Assembly (NCBI RefSeq): GCF_900109465.1
Contig: NZ_FOAZ01000020.1
Span: forward strand, 145,210 to 209,209
DNA length: 64,000 nucleotides
Source: Streptacidiphilus jiangxiensis
Lineage (GTDB): Bacteria; Actinomycetota; Actinomycetes; Streptomycetales; Streptomycetaceae
Direction of reading: 5' to 3'
Each line of letters opens with the position of its first letter. Position 1 is the stretch's first letter. Shown here one piece after another: positions 1 through 11,609 of the stretch. Below the pieces are notes generated by a model. The model was not told where the DNA came from, ran no database searches, and saw only the letters and a list, made by a program, of their open reading frames with translations. Made by a program: the position numbers and the translations under genes.

Positions 1-726
1 GTGCGTCCGGCCGTCCGCGAGGTAGCGAACTCCGGTGCAGCGGCCGTCCTTCAGGATGAGCCGGTCGGCCAGGGCGTCCGTGACGACTGTGAGACCCGGC
101 CGGTCCAGCGCCGGGAGGAGGTAGGCGTCCGCCGCGCTCTGCCGACGCCCGGCCACGATGTTGAGATCGACGGGGGCGAAGCCCTCCTCCAGCCCGCCGC
201 TGATGTCGTGGGCCCGGCGGTGGCCGGACTGGACCGCGGCGGCGAGGCAGGCGAGCAGCACGGCGTTGGGGCGGGCGGCCGGGGCCACGGTCAGTGGCCC
301 GTTGGTGCCACGGCCTGGGGCGCAGCCGAGCGCGGTCTCGCTGCGTTGGAAGTACGGCAGCAGGTCGTCGAAGGACCAGCCCTTGGCGCCAAGATCCGCC
401 CAACTGTCGTAGCTGGTGCGGTGGCCACGGGCGAAGACCATCGCGTTGACGGCTGAGGACCCGCCGAGCCCGCGTCCGCGCGGCAGCGCGACGGGGCTGC
501 CGTCCGGCCCCTGGGGAACCGTCATGTCGCCCCAGTTCGCCGGCGTGGCACCGAGGGTGGGCCAGGCCGGCGGCTCCGCCACGGCGCTCGGCAGCGCGCT
601 GGTCGAAGGGCCCGCCTCCAGGAGGAGGACCCGGAGGTCCGGGTCCTGGGTCAGGCGTGCGGCGAGGACGCAGCCGGCGGTGCCGCCGCCCACCAGGATG
701 ATGTCGTAGTCGGGTCGAGCCTTCAC
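1..726 (-). CDS. GMC-family FAD oxidoreductase, N-terminal part (runs off window)
   Basis: The visible 242 residues start at a GTG preceded by a GAGGAGGGAA-type ribosome site. The N-terminus carries the FAD-binding Rossmann motif ILVGGGTAGCVLA, followed by the GMC signature PRGRGLGGSSAVNAM. Family members (choline dehydrogenase, glucose/alcohol oxidases) oxidise alcohols with FAD and are usually 500-560 residues, so more than half, including the catalytic His region, lies beyond base 1. The substrate cannot be told from this part. It is co-directional with the Ohr gene upstream (104 nt gap), which fits a redox neighbourhood. Confidence 0.88.
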   Translation of the reverse strand, partial: MKARPDYDIILVGGGTAGCVLAARLTQDPDLRVLLLEAGPSTSALPSAVAEPPAWPTLGATPANWGDMTVPQGPDGSPVALPRGRGLGGSSAVNAMVFARGHRTSYDSWADLGAKGWSFDDLLPYFQRSETALGCAPGRGTNGPLTVAPAARPNAVLLACLAAAVQSGHRRAHDISGGLEEGFAPVDLNIVAGRRQSAADAYLLPALDRPGLTVVTDALADRLILKDGRCTGVRYLADGRTH

Positions 727-829
727 GGAGTTCCCTCCTCGGTGCGGCGCCGTCGGTCGGGTCGCAGAAGTGGCCCGCCCGGGCCGTCGGCGCCTCACGG
801 CGGCCCGGGCGGAGACGTGCGCGGCTGCG

Positions 830-1261
830 TCAGCCGGTGACGGCCGTGGCGATGATGGTGACCGGGATGTTGCCGCGGGTGGCCTTGGAGTAGGGGCAGA
901 GCTGGTGGGCGGCGTTGGCGAGCTCGGTCGCGGTCGGCTGGTCGACTCCGCCGAGGTCGAGGGTGAGGACGGCGCTGAGCCCGAACTCGTCGTCGTCGCC
1001 GTGGGTCAGGGTGGCCTCGACGGTGATGGCGGTGCTGGTCAGGTGGAGCTTGCGCTGGGCGGCGGCGCGGCGGACCGCCCCGAGGAAGCAGGCGCCCCAG
1101 CCCGCCGCGAACAACTGCTCGGGGTTGGTGGCGCCGCCGGCGCCGCCCAGCTCCTTCGGGATGGCGAGCGAGGTGGTCAGGTGCCCGTCGCTGGCGGCGA
1201 TCTGACCGCCGTTGCGGCCCTCTCCCGTCACCGTGACCACACCGGTGTAGCTGACTGCCAT
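830..1261 (-). CDS. ohr: Organic hydroperoxide resistance protein (OsmC/Ohr family)
   Basis: A 143-residue protein of normal Ohr length. The two redox cysteines are visible: C58 in WGACFLGAV and C122 in LCPYSKAT. In this family the N-terminal Cys is the peroxidatic residue that reduces organic hydroperoxides, recycled through a disulfide with the second Cys. The N-terminal block ending GGATNPEQLFAAGWGACF is typical of Ohr rather than OsmC. A MarR-type OhrR is the usual regulator, but none lies next to it here. The neighbours are a GMC oxidoreductase downstream and secreted or cytosolic hydrolases upstream. Confidence 0.92.
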   Translation of the reverse strand: MAVSYTGVVTVTGEGRNGGQIAASDGHLTTSLAIPKELGGAGGATNPEQLFAAGWGACFLGAVRRAAAQRKLHLTSTAITVEATLTHGDDDEFGLSAVLTLDLGGVDQPTATELANAAHQLCPYSKATRGNIPVTIIATAVTG

Positions 1262-1329
1262 GGTCTGTCTCCTTGCGTAGGTCGAACGGTTATCCGATGA
1301 GGCGCTCCGCCGTCACCGGTTCAACTGGT

Positions 1330-2193
1330 TCAGCGGGTCGCCCTGGCGGCTTCCTCGATCACCTCGGCTACGAGGCCCGGGCGGGAGACGGCGACCGAGT
1401 GCGAGGCCGCGACCTCCGTGATGTGCGCGTGGGCGCGCCGGGCCATGTAGAGCTGGACGGCCTGCGGGATGTTCAGGTCCTCCGTCGTCACGACGTCCCA
1501 ACTCGGCTTCTGCATCCAGGCGGCGACGGTGGCCGGCTCCTGCAGGGCGCTCTGGGCGATCGGGCGCTGTGTGGCCGCCATCAGGGCGGCCTGACGCGCC
1601 GGGACGTCGGCGGCGAACTGGTGGCGGAAGGCGTTCAGCCGGATGTACAGGTCCGTCGTGCGGGCGCCGCCGGGGAGGGAGTAGGTGACCGGGTCCAGAG
1701 CGCCTCCCAGCGTGGATCCGGGGAACTTGCCGGTCAGCCCGAGCGCCGTCTCCCCGGGGGCCGGGAGGAAGGCGGCCACGTACACCAGGGCCTTGACCTG
1801 CGGTTCGTTGGCCCCGGCCTCGCTGATGACGGAGCCTCCGTAGGAGTGGCCCACGAGGATCTTCGGTCCCGGGATGTGGTCGATCACGCTGCGCAGCACG
1901 GCCGCGTCGGCGGCCGGGCCCCGGAGCGGGTCGGCGGGCGCGACGACCGGGTAGCCGTCGGCCTCCAGCCGCTTGATCACGGCGTCCCAACTGGACGCGT
2001 CGGCGAACGCGCCGTGCTCCAGGATGATCGTCGGCTTGGCGCCGGCGTTCGCGTTCGCGCTGACGGGGACGGGCGACGGTGCGCTCGCGCTCGCCGTTCC
2101 GCCGACCACCGCCGTGGCCACCGTGAGGGTCGCCGCCGCCCACACCACCGCGGTCGTCAGCCGGCGGTTGCGGTTGCGCTTGTCTGTCGTCAT
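1330..2193 (-). CDS. Secreted alpha/beta hydrolase
   Basis: 287 residues. The start is basic (KRNRNRR), followed by a hydrophobic stretch ending near GGTASASA at about residue 38, which reads as a signal peptide; the paired Arg could allow Tat export, but the motif is weak. The mature part has the HGAFADASSW block at 60-69 and a nucleophile elbow GHSYGG with Ser117. This resembles the salicylate-esterase/EstC-like subgroup of alpha/beta hydrolases. The natural substrate is unknown. It lies just downstream of a second alpha/beta hydrolase in the same direction (57 nt gap), so the two may be co-transcribed. Confidence 0.85.
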   Translation of the reverse strand: MTTDKRNRNRRLTTAVVWAAATLTVATAVVGGTASASAPSPVPVSANANAGAKPTIILEHGAFADASSWDAVIKRLEADGYPVVAPADPLRGPAADAAVLRSVIDHIPGPKILVGHSYGGSVISEAGANEPQVKALVYVAAFLPAPGETALGLTGKFPGSTLGGALDPVTYSLPGGARTTDLYIRLNAFRHQFAADVPARQAALMAATQRPIAQSALQEPATVAAWMQKPSWDVVTTEDLNIPQAVQLYMARRAHAHITEVAASHSVAVSRPGLVAEVIEEAARATR

Positions 2194-2250
2194 GGGGAAG
2201 TCCTCTCGTGGATACGTGTTTCGGGGTTTCGGTGCGTCGACACAGCCCGT

Positions 2251-4707
<2,457 letters not shown>

Positions 4708-4740
4708 TCAGTCACATGACGGTCAAACCTGACAGCGCGT

Positions 4741-4753
4741 GTGACTGAGTCAC
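4741..4753. promoter_or_regulatory. Operator-like palindromes between divergent genes
   Basis: GTGACTGAGTCAC is a perfect 13-bp palindrome. Its left half also pairs with AGTCACA at 4710-4716 (TGTGACT at 4740-4746), giving two nested dyads in the 264-nt gap between the divergent flavoprotein (start 4613) and the regulator (start 4878). It may be the binding site of the adjacent XRE-type regulator; this is inference from position only. Confidence 0.35.
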
Positions 4754-4877
4754 GACTGTGCCCGGCCGGTGCGGTGTACGTGTGCGCGCCGACGACGGCG
4801 TGCGCCACCTGGCGGACGAATGCCCCGTGCCGTCACCTACGCCACGTATGGTTCGAGTGTCCGGGGAGGGAGAACTG

Positions 4878-7142
4878 GTGTCTGGAGCGTCGTTCGGGGT
4901 CGTGTTGCGTGACCTGCGGCAGCGGGCCGGGTGGACGATCGAGGAGCTCGCCGAGGCATCCGGGGTCAGTGTCCGGGCCATCGGTGACATGGAGCGAGGG
5001 CACAGCCGCGTTCCGCGCCGACGCACCGTGGCGGCGCTGGCCGACGGGCTGGGCCTGGCCGACGCGGAGCGGGAGGCGCTGGTGGAGGCCGCGGTCGCGG
5101 GCCGACCGAAGGCCCTGACGGAGGCGCTGGGCGCGACGGCCGCGACCGCCGTCCCGCCGAGGTCGGTGCGGGACTTCACCGGGCGCGTGCCGGAGTTGGC
5201 CCGGCTTCGCGAGGCCGCCCGGAGGGCGGGCACGGGCGCGGGGACGTGCGCGATGGTGGTCTCGGGACCTCCCGGGTGCGGGAAGACGACGCTGGCGCTG
5301 AGGGCGGCGGCGGACCTGGGAGCGGAGTTTCCTGACGGATGCCTCTTGGTGGACCTGCACGGGGTGGACGGTCCCGTGGACCCCGGCGAGGCGCAGTTGC
5401 GGCTGTTGAAGGCACTCGGGGTGTCGGACGGGCGGCTGGCGGCGGAGGACACGCCCGGCCGCGCGGGCCTGCTGCGAGCGCTCCTGGCCGAGCGCCGCTG
5501 CCTGGTGGTACTGGACAACGCCCGCGACGAGGCGCAGGTGCGTGCGTTGCTGCCCGCAAGCGGGTCCAGTCTGGTGCTGGTGACCAGCCGCCGCCCGCTG
5601 ACCGGCCTGGAGGACGTCGATCGGCTGGCACTGGCGGAGATGACGCAGCCGGAGGCGGTCGAGCTGCTGCGCGCGATCATCGGCGCGGAGCGTGCGGACG
5701 CGGAGGCCGAGGCGGTCGCGCAGGTGGCGCAGCTGTGCGGATGCCTGCCGTTGGCGCTGCGGGTGGCGGCGAACTGGCTGACGGTGCGTTCGGGGTGGAG
5801 TGTCGACCACCTCGTGCGGCGCCTGGCGGACGAGGAACGCCGCCTGGGCGCTCTCACCGCCGGGGACGTACGGGTGGAGGCGGCGTTCGAACTGTCCTAC
5901 CGGCAGCTGACCGCTCAGGCGGCCCGGATGATGCGCCTGCTCAGCCTGGCGCCCGGCCCCGATTTCACCTCGCCCTACGGCGCCGCGCTCACCGGCACCG
6001 ACCTGTTCGAGGCCGAGGACGTGCTGGAGGAACTGCTGGAGGCCGGGCTGCTCCGGGCCACCTTCGCCGGCCGTTACCAACTCCACGATCTGCTGCGGCT
6101 CTTCGCGCGCCAGCACCTGGCCGGCGAGGAGAGCCGCGGCGAGCGGGAGGCGGCCGAGGGCCGGCTGCGCAGCTGGCTGCTGGACACCGCCGTTGCCGCC
6201 GGGCGCTGGTTCACGCCCGACGTCACCGCTCCGCCCCCGCCCGGGCACGGCCTGGTCCGCCTGGAGACCGCCGAGCAGGCGCGTGCCTGGCTGGAGAGCG
6301 AAACCCCGGCCTGGTACGCCGCGCTGCGGAACTCAGCAGCCCGGGGCGAACACCGCCGAGTGGTGGAAACCGCGGGGACGCTGTTCTCCTTCGGCGACCT
6401 CTGCCCCTGCTGGGGACAGTGGACGGAGGTCTTCCGCCTGTCCAGCGAGGCCGCCACCGCGCTCGCCGACCCCCGTCTGCGGGCCGTCCACCTCAACCAC
6501 CACGCCTGGGCGCTGGGCAACGAGCACCGGTTCCGGGAGGCCGTCGAGCGGACCGAGGAGGCGTTGGCGCTCGCCCGTCGCGCCGGGGACATCTGCGAGC
6601 AGGCGAGGGCCCTGGTGCTGGCCGGATGGCCGCACAAGCAGCTCGGCCAGATGCAGGAGCGCTACGACAAGGTCAGCGCCGCCGTCGACCTGTTCGAAGC
6701 CGCCGGTGACCATGTGGGCTGGCTCAACGCCGTGCAGTCCTTCCGGGCCTGCCTGCGCGATGCCGGCCGCACCGAGGAGGCGCTGGGTCTGTACGAGCGT
6801 ACGGTCGCCTTCCTGGACGCCCCCGACTGCCCCGTCAGCGGGTACAACGCCGACTACATCCGTGCCCGGGCCATCTGCGGACTCGGTCGCGACGTCGCCG
6901 CGGCTGGGCGCTGGCGGGAGGCGGCCGACCACTCACGCGGCGGACTGCTCCTGATGCGGCAGCTGGGTTTCGCCGGCGGGGAGGCCGAAGCGCTGATCGA
7001 CCTGGGGCGGGCCCTGATCGAACTGGGAGAGACGGCGGAGGCCCGCTCCTGCTTCCGCGAGGCCCTCGCTGTCGGCGATGCGGCGGACAGCAGGAGCCTG
7101 GGGGTGGCGCAGCGCATTCTCGACTCACTCCCTGCCGAGTGA
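4878..7142 (+). CDS. XRE / NB-ARC / TPR transcriptional regulator (STAND ATPase)
   Basis: The GTG start at 4878 is chosen because GGGGAGGGAGA lies six bases upstream; the open frame extends further without a ribosome site. 754 residues: helix-turn-helix at about 5-60, Walker A GPPGCGKTT at 130-138, Walker B-like LVVLDNA at 209-215, an NB-ARC block (LVTSRRPL, GCLPLALRVAA), a winged-helix region ending QLHDLLRLFARQHL, then C-terminal TPRs. This is the architecture of the AfsR-like/regulatory STAND proteins common in Streptomyces, usually pathway or stress regulators. It could control the divergent redox and hydrolase genes. It ends one base before the convergent SnoaL-like gene. Confidence 0.92.
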   Translation: MSGASFGVVLRDLRQRAGWTIEELAEASGVSVRAIGDMERGHSRVPRRRTVAALADGLGLADAEREALVEAAVAGRPKALTEALGATAATAVPPRSVRDFTGRVPELARLREAARRAGTGAGTCAMVVSGPPGCGKTTLALRAAADLGAEFPDGCLLVDLHGVDGPVDPGEAQLRLLKALGVSDGRLAAEDTPGRAGLLRALLAERRCLVVLDNARDEAQVRALLPASGSSLVLVTSRRPLTGLEDVDRLALAEMTQPEAVELLRAIIGAERADAEAEAVAQVAQLCGCLPLALRVAANWLTVRSGWSVDHLVRRLADEERRLGALTAGDVRVEAAFELSYRQLTAQAARMMRLLSLAPGPDFTSPYGAALTGTDLFEAEDVLEELLEAGLLRATFAGRYQLHDLLRLFARQHLAGEESRGEREAAEGRLRSWLLDTAVAAGRWFTPDVTAPPPPGHGLVRLETAEQARAWLESETPAWYAALRNSAARGEHRRVVETAGTLFSFGDLCPCWGQWTEVFRLSSEAATALADPRLRAVHLNHHAWALGNEHRFREAVERTEEALALARRAGDICEQARALVLAGWPHKQLGQMQERYDKVSAAVDLFEAAGDHVGWLNAVQSFRACLRDAGRTEEALGLYERTVAFLDAPDCPVSGYNADYIRARAICGLGRDVAAAGRWREAADHSRGGLLLMRQLGFAGGEAEALIDLGRALIELGETAEARSCFREALAVGDAADSRSLGVAQRILDSLPAE

Positions 7143-7143
7143 A

Positions 7144-7605
7144 CTACCGCGGGCGCAGGTGGCGACTGACGTTGCCGACGAGGTTGATGACGACTCGCCG
7201 CTCCACGAACCGCCAGCAGCCGGCCCGCCGTTCGAAACGGTCGTGGTAGCGGCCGCCGGCGATGGGCTGAAGTGGCAGGTCGGGTAGCGACTGCAGGACC
7301 GTGACGTACGAACGGGCGACAGCCCGGTCGTTCTGCTCGTCGACCTCGACAGCCACGTTGGTGACGACATGCTGCGTGCGCGGGGTGCCGTCGGCGTAGA
7401 CGATCAACGTGTCCTGGAACATCTCGGTGATCGCGTCGGCGCCGCTGACGGGCTCGCTGCTGCCCACGAAGGTGGCGTCGGCGAGGAGGTCGCCGAGTCC
7501 GACGAAATCGCCGTCGTCCACGAGTTCGGCGTAACGGGCGATCAGGTTCCCGACGGCGCGGTGGCTCGGCGTCGCGTCGTCGGGGGCGTTGGTGGATTCG
7601 GACAT
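7144..7605 (-). CDS. SnoaL/NTF2-like nuclear transport factor 2 family protein
   Basis: 153 residues. The ATG at 7605 has a perfectly placed GGAGGAGAAC; an in-frame extension upstream to 7794 lacks one. The sequence (NLIARYAELVDDGDF near the N-terminus, then YHDRFERRAGCWRFVERRVV) has the cone-shaped alpha+beta barrel pattern of the SnoaL-like group, which includes small polyketide cyclases, ring-hydroxylating dioxygenase small subunits and many uncharacterised proteins. The specific reaction cannot be assigned. It converges on the regulator at 4878-7142 and is divergent from the SRPBCC gene at 7932. Confidence 0.85.
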   Translation of the reverse strand: MSESTNAPDDATPSHRAVGNLIARYAELVDDGDFVGLGDLLADATFVGSSEPVSGADAITEMFQDTLIVYADGTPRTQHVVTNVAVEVDEQNDRAVARSYVTVLQSLPDLPLQPIAGGRYHDRFERRAGCWRFVERRVVINLVGNVSRHLRPR

Positions 7606-7931
7606 GTTCTCCTCCGGGTTCGCGGCGTGCTGGTGGGCCTCGACAAGTATGGCCCGTAGGGCAGTGGCACACGTATGACGGAGCAGGATCCTGCGACCGG
7701 CCTCCTTGCCTTGCTCTCTGTCGCGTAACCTGTCAGAGTGGTTACGTGCTTCGAATCTCCAGCTCGAAGTGGGATTTGCAGCATGCGGCAGCACCGCATG
7801 ACGGCGGAGTTCAGTCCCCGTCAGCGGTCAACTGACGGAGGCGATCCGTCGCCGCCGCGACCAGAGTCAGTGCTGCCGGCAAAACCCGGCGCGCCGCCCA
7901 GCGACCTTGTGCCCACACACCTGGAGTTCCC
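7606..7931. other. Divergent promoter region without a gene
   Basis: A 326-base gap between two divergent genes. I see no credible coding frame. It should hold promoters for both genes, and a dyad at 7724-7746 is the clearest structured element. Confidence 0.5.
7724..7746. promoter_or_regulatory. Inverted repeat, operator-like
   Basis: CGTAACC (7724-7730) and GGTTACG (7740-7746) form a 7-bp dyad separated by nine bases. The half-site spacing would suit a TetR or MarR dimer. It is central between the divergent SnoaL-like and SRPBCC genes. No cognate regulator is identified. Confidence 0.4.
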
Positions 7932-8360
7932 ATGACCGTCGTCGACTTCCATCTCGTCTCCTCGCTGAGCCCCGCCGGCGTACTGGAGGTGCTCACCGAC
8001 TTCAGCCCGGCCCGAACGCAGGCCTGGCCCAGCATCGACACCGAACACTTCGAGGTCCACGGCCGGGGCGAGAACTGGGCCGAGGTGACCGAGGGCACCA
8101 GCGCTGCCTGGGAGCGGGCGCGCTACGACTGGGAACCCGAGGGGAACGAGGTCGTCATCACCACCCTCGAATCCAAGCTGTTCGGCCCCGGCGGCGGTTG
8201 GGTGTTCCGGATGACCCCGCAGGCCGACGGCACCCGCGTCGACGTGCGGTTGACCAGAACGCCGAGCTCCCTGAAGGGCAAGCTTCTGGCGTCGCTGCTC
8301 CCCGTTGTCGGCCCGTCGTCCCTGCGCAAGTCGTTCGCCGGCCCGCTCCAGGCCCGATGA
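7932..8360 (+). CDS. SRPBCC (START/Bet v1-like) family protein
   Basis: 142 residues with the START-fold pattern: an N-terminal strand (VDFHLVSSLSPAGVLEVLTDFS), a central set of beta strands (RARYDWEPEGNEVVITT, WVFRMTPQADGTRVDVRLTR) and a C-terminal helix (SSLRKSFAGPL). Family members bind hydrophobic ligands in a cavity; some are polyketide cyclases, others are lipid-binding or AHSA1-like. The ligand is unknown. It is 52 nt upstream of the hydrolase at 8413 in the same direction and probably co-transcribed with it. Confidence 0.8.
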   Translation: MTVVDFHLVSSLSPAGVLEVLTDFSPARTQAWPSIDTEHFEVHGRGENWAEVTEGTSAAWERARYDWEPEGNEVVITTLESKLFGPGGGWVFRMTPQADGTRVDVRLTRTPSSLKGKLLASLLPVVGPSSLRKSFAGPLQAR

Positions 8361-8412
8361 CGTCGGAACGTCGTCGGCGCCAGCAGCTACCTCACACCCA
8401 CGGGAGACGACC

Positions 8413-9327
8413 ATGACCCGCACCCGCGTGACCTTCGACAGCGCCGGCATCGAGATCGCCGCTCACCTCTACCTCCCGGACGGCCGGGCCTCGGGCCCGC
8501 ACCCCACCCTCGTGGTCGGTCACCCCGGCGCCGGTGTCAAGGAGCAGGCATCCGGCCTGTACGCCCGGCAGTTGGCGGACCGCGGCTACGTCACCCTGGC
8601 GTTCGACGCCGCCTACCAGGGGGAGTCCGGCGGGTCGCCCCGCGGCCTGGAGGATCCGAGTCAACGGGTGGAGGACTTCAAGGCCGCCGTCTCGTACCTC
8701 AACACCCTCGACTACGTCGACGATGACCGCATCGGACTGCTCGGCATCTGCGCCTCCGGCGGGTACGCCCTGAGCGCGGCGGGCGGTGACCACCGCGTGA
8801 AGGCCGTCGCCACCGTGTCCGGGGTCGACGTGGCCCGCCAGTTCCGCCTCGGTGCCGACGGGACACAGGACCCGGCGGTCTTCCAGAGCCTGCTCGACGC
8901 GGCTGCCCGCGCCCGCACCTCCGCGGCCCGAGGCGAGGACCCGGGAGCCCTGCCGATCTTCCCTGCGACCGCCGAGGAGGCGGCCGCACTCGGGGGAGCG
9001 CATGCCGTGGAGGGGTTCGAGTACTACTGCACCGCGCGAGGGCGGCACGAGCGCTCCGCCGCGACGTTCGCCTGGTCGAGCATCGACAAGCTGGCCTTCT
9101 TCGACGCCTTCCACGCGGTTCCGCTGATCGGCCCGCGACCTGTGCTTCAGATCGTCGGCACGCGTGCCGTCACCGCTTGGATGGCCCTCGACGTCCACCA
9201 GAGGGCGACTGGCCCCAAGGAACTGCACTGGATCGAGGCCGCCTCCCACGTCGACCTCTATGACCAGCAGGAGTACGTCGACCAGGCGGTCGACAGGCTG
9301 GCCGAGTTTTTCGGCAAGAACCTGTAG
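8413..9327 (+). CDS. Alpha/beta hydrolase, dienelactone-hydrolase/acetyl-esterase-like
   Basis: 304 residues. The ATG follows ACGGGAGACGACC. Motifs: VVGHPGAGVKEQ near the N-terminus (oxyanion region), AFDAAYQGES, the nucleophile elbow GICASGGYAL with likely Ser115, and a C-terminal Asp/His region (IVGTRAVT, IEAASHVDLYD). This is the family of cytosolic hydrolases formerly called YcjY-like or dienelactone-hydrolase-related. The SRPBCC protein upstream may bind or present the same hydrophobic substrate; that link is inference. Confidence 0.85.
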   Translation: MTRTRVTFDSAGIEIAAHLYLPDGRASGPHPTLVVGHPGAGVKEQASGLYARQLADRGYVTLAFDAAYQGESGGSPRGLEDPSQRVEDFKAAVSYLNTLDYVDDDRIGLLGICASGGYALSAAGGDHRVKAVATVSGVDVARQFRLGADGTQDPAVFQSLLDAAARARTSAARGEDPGALPIFPATAEEAAALGGAHAVEGFEYYCTARGRHERSAATFAWSSIDKLAFFDAFHAVPLIGPRPVLQIVGTRAVTAWMALDVHQRATGPKELHWIEAASHVDLYDQQEYVDQAVDRLAEFFGKNL

Positions 9328-9543
9328 CCGGGCCATGGCGACACGAACAGCCGTCGGGCCGGGGGCGACCCCTCCCAATGCCCCGAGGTGGACGTGGGCG
9401 TGGGTATCGCTGGACCCGGTCGTCCGTTCCACGATGCTCTCGCAGGCCTCGACGCGTGGGGAGTTGGACGGCTACGCCGACCTCACGTGGCTCGCCGCCG
9501 GACACCTTCCGGCGGCGTCCCCGTGTGCATTCCGTGCATGAGC

Positions 9544-10050
9544 TCAATCCTTGACCACGCCGGGGTGCTGGGCGGCGACTTGGTCGAGGGCCCGCCGTCC
9601 GCTTTCGGGGTCCTGGATGGAGGCGGCGGTGACGATGACTGCGAGCAGGAGGCCGAGGGTGTCGGTCACCAGGCGGCGCTTGCGGCCCTTGATCTTCTTG
9701 GCCGCGTCGATGCCCTGGTCGGCCTCGGCGACGTTGCTCGAGGTCTTCACGCTCTGGGCGTCGAGGACGGCGGCGGCCTCCCACTTCGCGTAGTAGTCGT
9801 AGACCGTCTTGTAGGGCGGGAGGTCGTGCGGCAGGTACTCCCACGGGATGCCGGTGCGGTTCACGTAAAGGATCGCGTTCACGATCTCGCGCAGGTCGTG
9901 AACGCGAGCGGAGACACCCGGGCCACTGCGAGCCGCCCGCCAGGCCGTGAACGCGGGCTCCATCAGGGCCCAGCGGGCATCGGACACATCGCTGCGAACG
10001 GGCGCCGAGAGCTCACGAGACGTGCAACGAGCCATCCTCGCCGCAGTCAC
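9544..10050 (-). pseudogene. IS5-type transposase remnant with internal deletion and lost C-terminus
   Basis: The 168-residue frame has IS5-family blocks: IVNAILYVNRTGIPWEYLPH and PYKTVYDYYAKWE at the N-terminus, then VLDAQSVKTSSNV, IDAAKKIKGRKR and LGLLLAVIVTAAS. In intact homologues roughly 25-30 residues sit between YYAKWE and AAVLDAQSVKT; here they are joined directly at about 9778. The protein also stops right after QHPGVVKD, losing the second and third catalytic regions. It should be inactive. No terminal repeats were found. Confidence 0.82.
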
Positions 10051-10108
10051 CCAAACCGCCCAATACCTAGATCAGTTGCCCTCTTAACGTCCTCTGAGGG
10101 GCGCCTGC

Positions 10109-10846
10109 TCACGAGTCCCAGGGATACTCCGGCGGCCAGCGGTAGCCGAGCTTCTCCGCGGCCGTCTGCGAACCGCCCCAAACCTGCGCCGTAGCACGGG
10201 GATCTTCGGCAGTCAGCCGGGCTTCGAGTTGGTCTGCCTGGCCGGCCGGGTCGTCCGCGGAGATCGGCAGCCTGATCCCGAACTGGAGCCAGTGGTCCTC
10301 GCGCTCGTCACAATCGCGGGGATGGCGCAGCACGACGTCGATCCAGTCGGGTTCGTTCCAACTGTCCCAGATCGCTTCGAGCTCGCAGTCCCACGCGGCC
10401 AGCCCGCTGCCGTCTGCCGTCAGCTTCGCTTCGAGCAGGTCGGCGACCACGGTGCCGGGCCACTGCCACCTGCGGTCCGCTTCGGCCCGGGCGACCTCGG
10501 CGTCGTACTGGGCGGCGGAGAACCGGCAGTCGGCCAGGCTGAAATCCTTGTCCATCGGATTGCGCCAGCCTGTCCAGAGCACGTGCTCCATCTCGCGCCT
10601 GATCGTCACGTGGACGGCGCCGCAGCACTCCTCCACGCATCCGGTCTTGGCGATGCGGACCTCGCGAGGGGTGGCCGTTGCCCGCAGTAGCGTGGCCGAA
10701 CCCAGCAGGTGCCTTGGGCTGAGGCTCCGGTAGGGGGAGTCGGCGAACAGGTCCCGTCCGCCGACGATCGGGCGGACCTCCAGCCCGACCTCGGCGGCTG
10801 GCGGGCAGATGATGCGCAGTTCCAGAACGTCCACGGTTTCGGCCAC
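10109..10846 (-). CDS. Hypothetical protein
   Basis: 245 residues from a GTG start. It is rich in Trp and acidic residues, has no signal peptide or membrane segment, and has one Cys cluster (KTGCVEECCGAVHVTI) near residue 70. I do not recognise a family. The layout of an N-terminal beta-rich half and a conserved-looking C-terminus (LGYRWPPEYPWDS) resembles uncharacterised Streptomyces proteins that often accompany mobile DNA. It lies directly beside the IS5-type remnant. Confidence 0.65.
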   Translation of the reverse strand: MAETVDVLELRIICPPAAEVGLEVRPIVGGRDLFADSPYRSLSPRHLLGSATLLRATATPREVRIAKTGCVEECCGAVHVTIRREMEHVLWTGWRNPMDKDFSLADCRFSAAQYDAEVARAEADRRWQWPGTVVADLLEAKLTADGSGLAAWDCELEAIWDSWNEPDWIDVVLRHPRDCDEREDHWLQFGIRLPISADDPAGQADQLEARLTAEDPRATAQVWGGSQTAAEKLGYRWPPEYPWDS

Positions 10847-11609
10847 CGACCGATGATGGTCGACCGGGCCGCCGCTGTCACCCGAATTGCCGCGGCCTGC
10901 GAATGAAGGGCTGGTGCGTGACCCGTGTCGGCGTGGTGGTGGACTTCACGTCGAAGATCAGAACCCCGGCCAGGAACTCGTGGGCACGCCGCCGATGCGG
11001 AGCTCCAGACCCCGGCCGACTCCTCGGGCTGACGCAGGGCCTACTCGGGGGAGGCGTTCCGGGGCGTTCGGCGAGAGGGACAGCTGTGTCGTTCCGTTGC
11101 AGTTCATCAATATCGCGGACACGGACCCTGTGGGTGCCGAATATTGCGTCCATGCAGGTCAAAGTGCTCTTGTGCTCCGGACTGCGCACGTGCGAGTTGA
11201 ACGCTTTCCGTGGCTGCTCCCAACCAGCGGAGAGCAGTTCGCCTGCTTCTGCTCGAGATTCGAATTGCTTTCTTATGTGCCATTGTTGACAAGATATCTG
11301 TTTTATGACCAGCCTTCGGGGAGTGAAGGCTCGCCGACGTCGGCCAGCTCGGTGGCATCATCAATAAGTACCTACGTGCTGCTTGATCTGCGCGGATGAG
11401 GATATTGGCAGGCCCAGTCGACCGACGCCCACGGCCATCGCCACGACCACCACGGCCACCAGCCCGGTCACGGTGACCATGACGAGTGACGCGCACGATC
11501 TGCGGATGCCCGGCTCGGCCGATGCGCAGATCAGTGACCGGACGGAGGAGCCCGTGATGTCACGCCAACCTCTCGGGAACCCGTTGCCGCCGGGTTCCGT
11601 CCCAGAGGC
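10847..11609. other. 763 bases without a supported gene
   Basis: Several overlapping open frames exist on both strands, but none shows recognisable family motifs or a convincing ribosome site. The part from about 11190 to 11400 is visibly less GC-rich than its surroundings, which suggests foreign or decayed DNA. On the minus strand at about 11361-11480 a short hydrophobic peptide (VAVVVVAMAVGVG) is possible but unsupported. Confidence 0.4.

Noticed and set aside
4758..4877. Earlier start for the XRE/NB-ARC regulator
   Set aside because: No ribosome site, and the sequence covers the operator palindromes.
7738..7760. tRNA-like TTCGAATCTCC near 7750
   Set aside because: No acceptor, anticodon or D-arm could be paired around it.
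11361..11480. Short hydrophobic peptide on the minus strand
   Set aside because: Too short and without ribosome site or homology cues.
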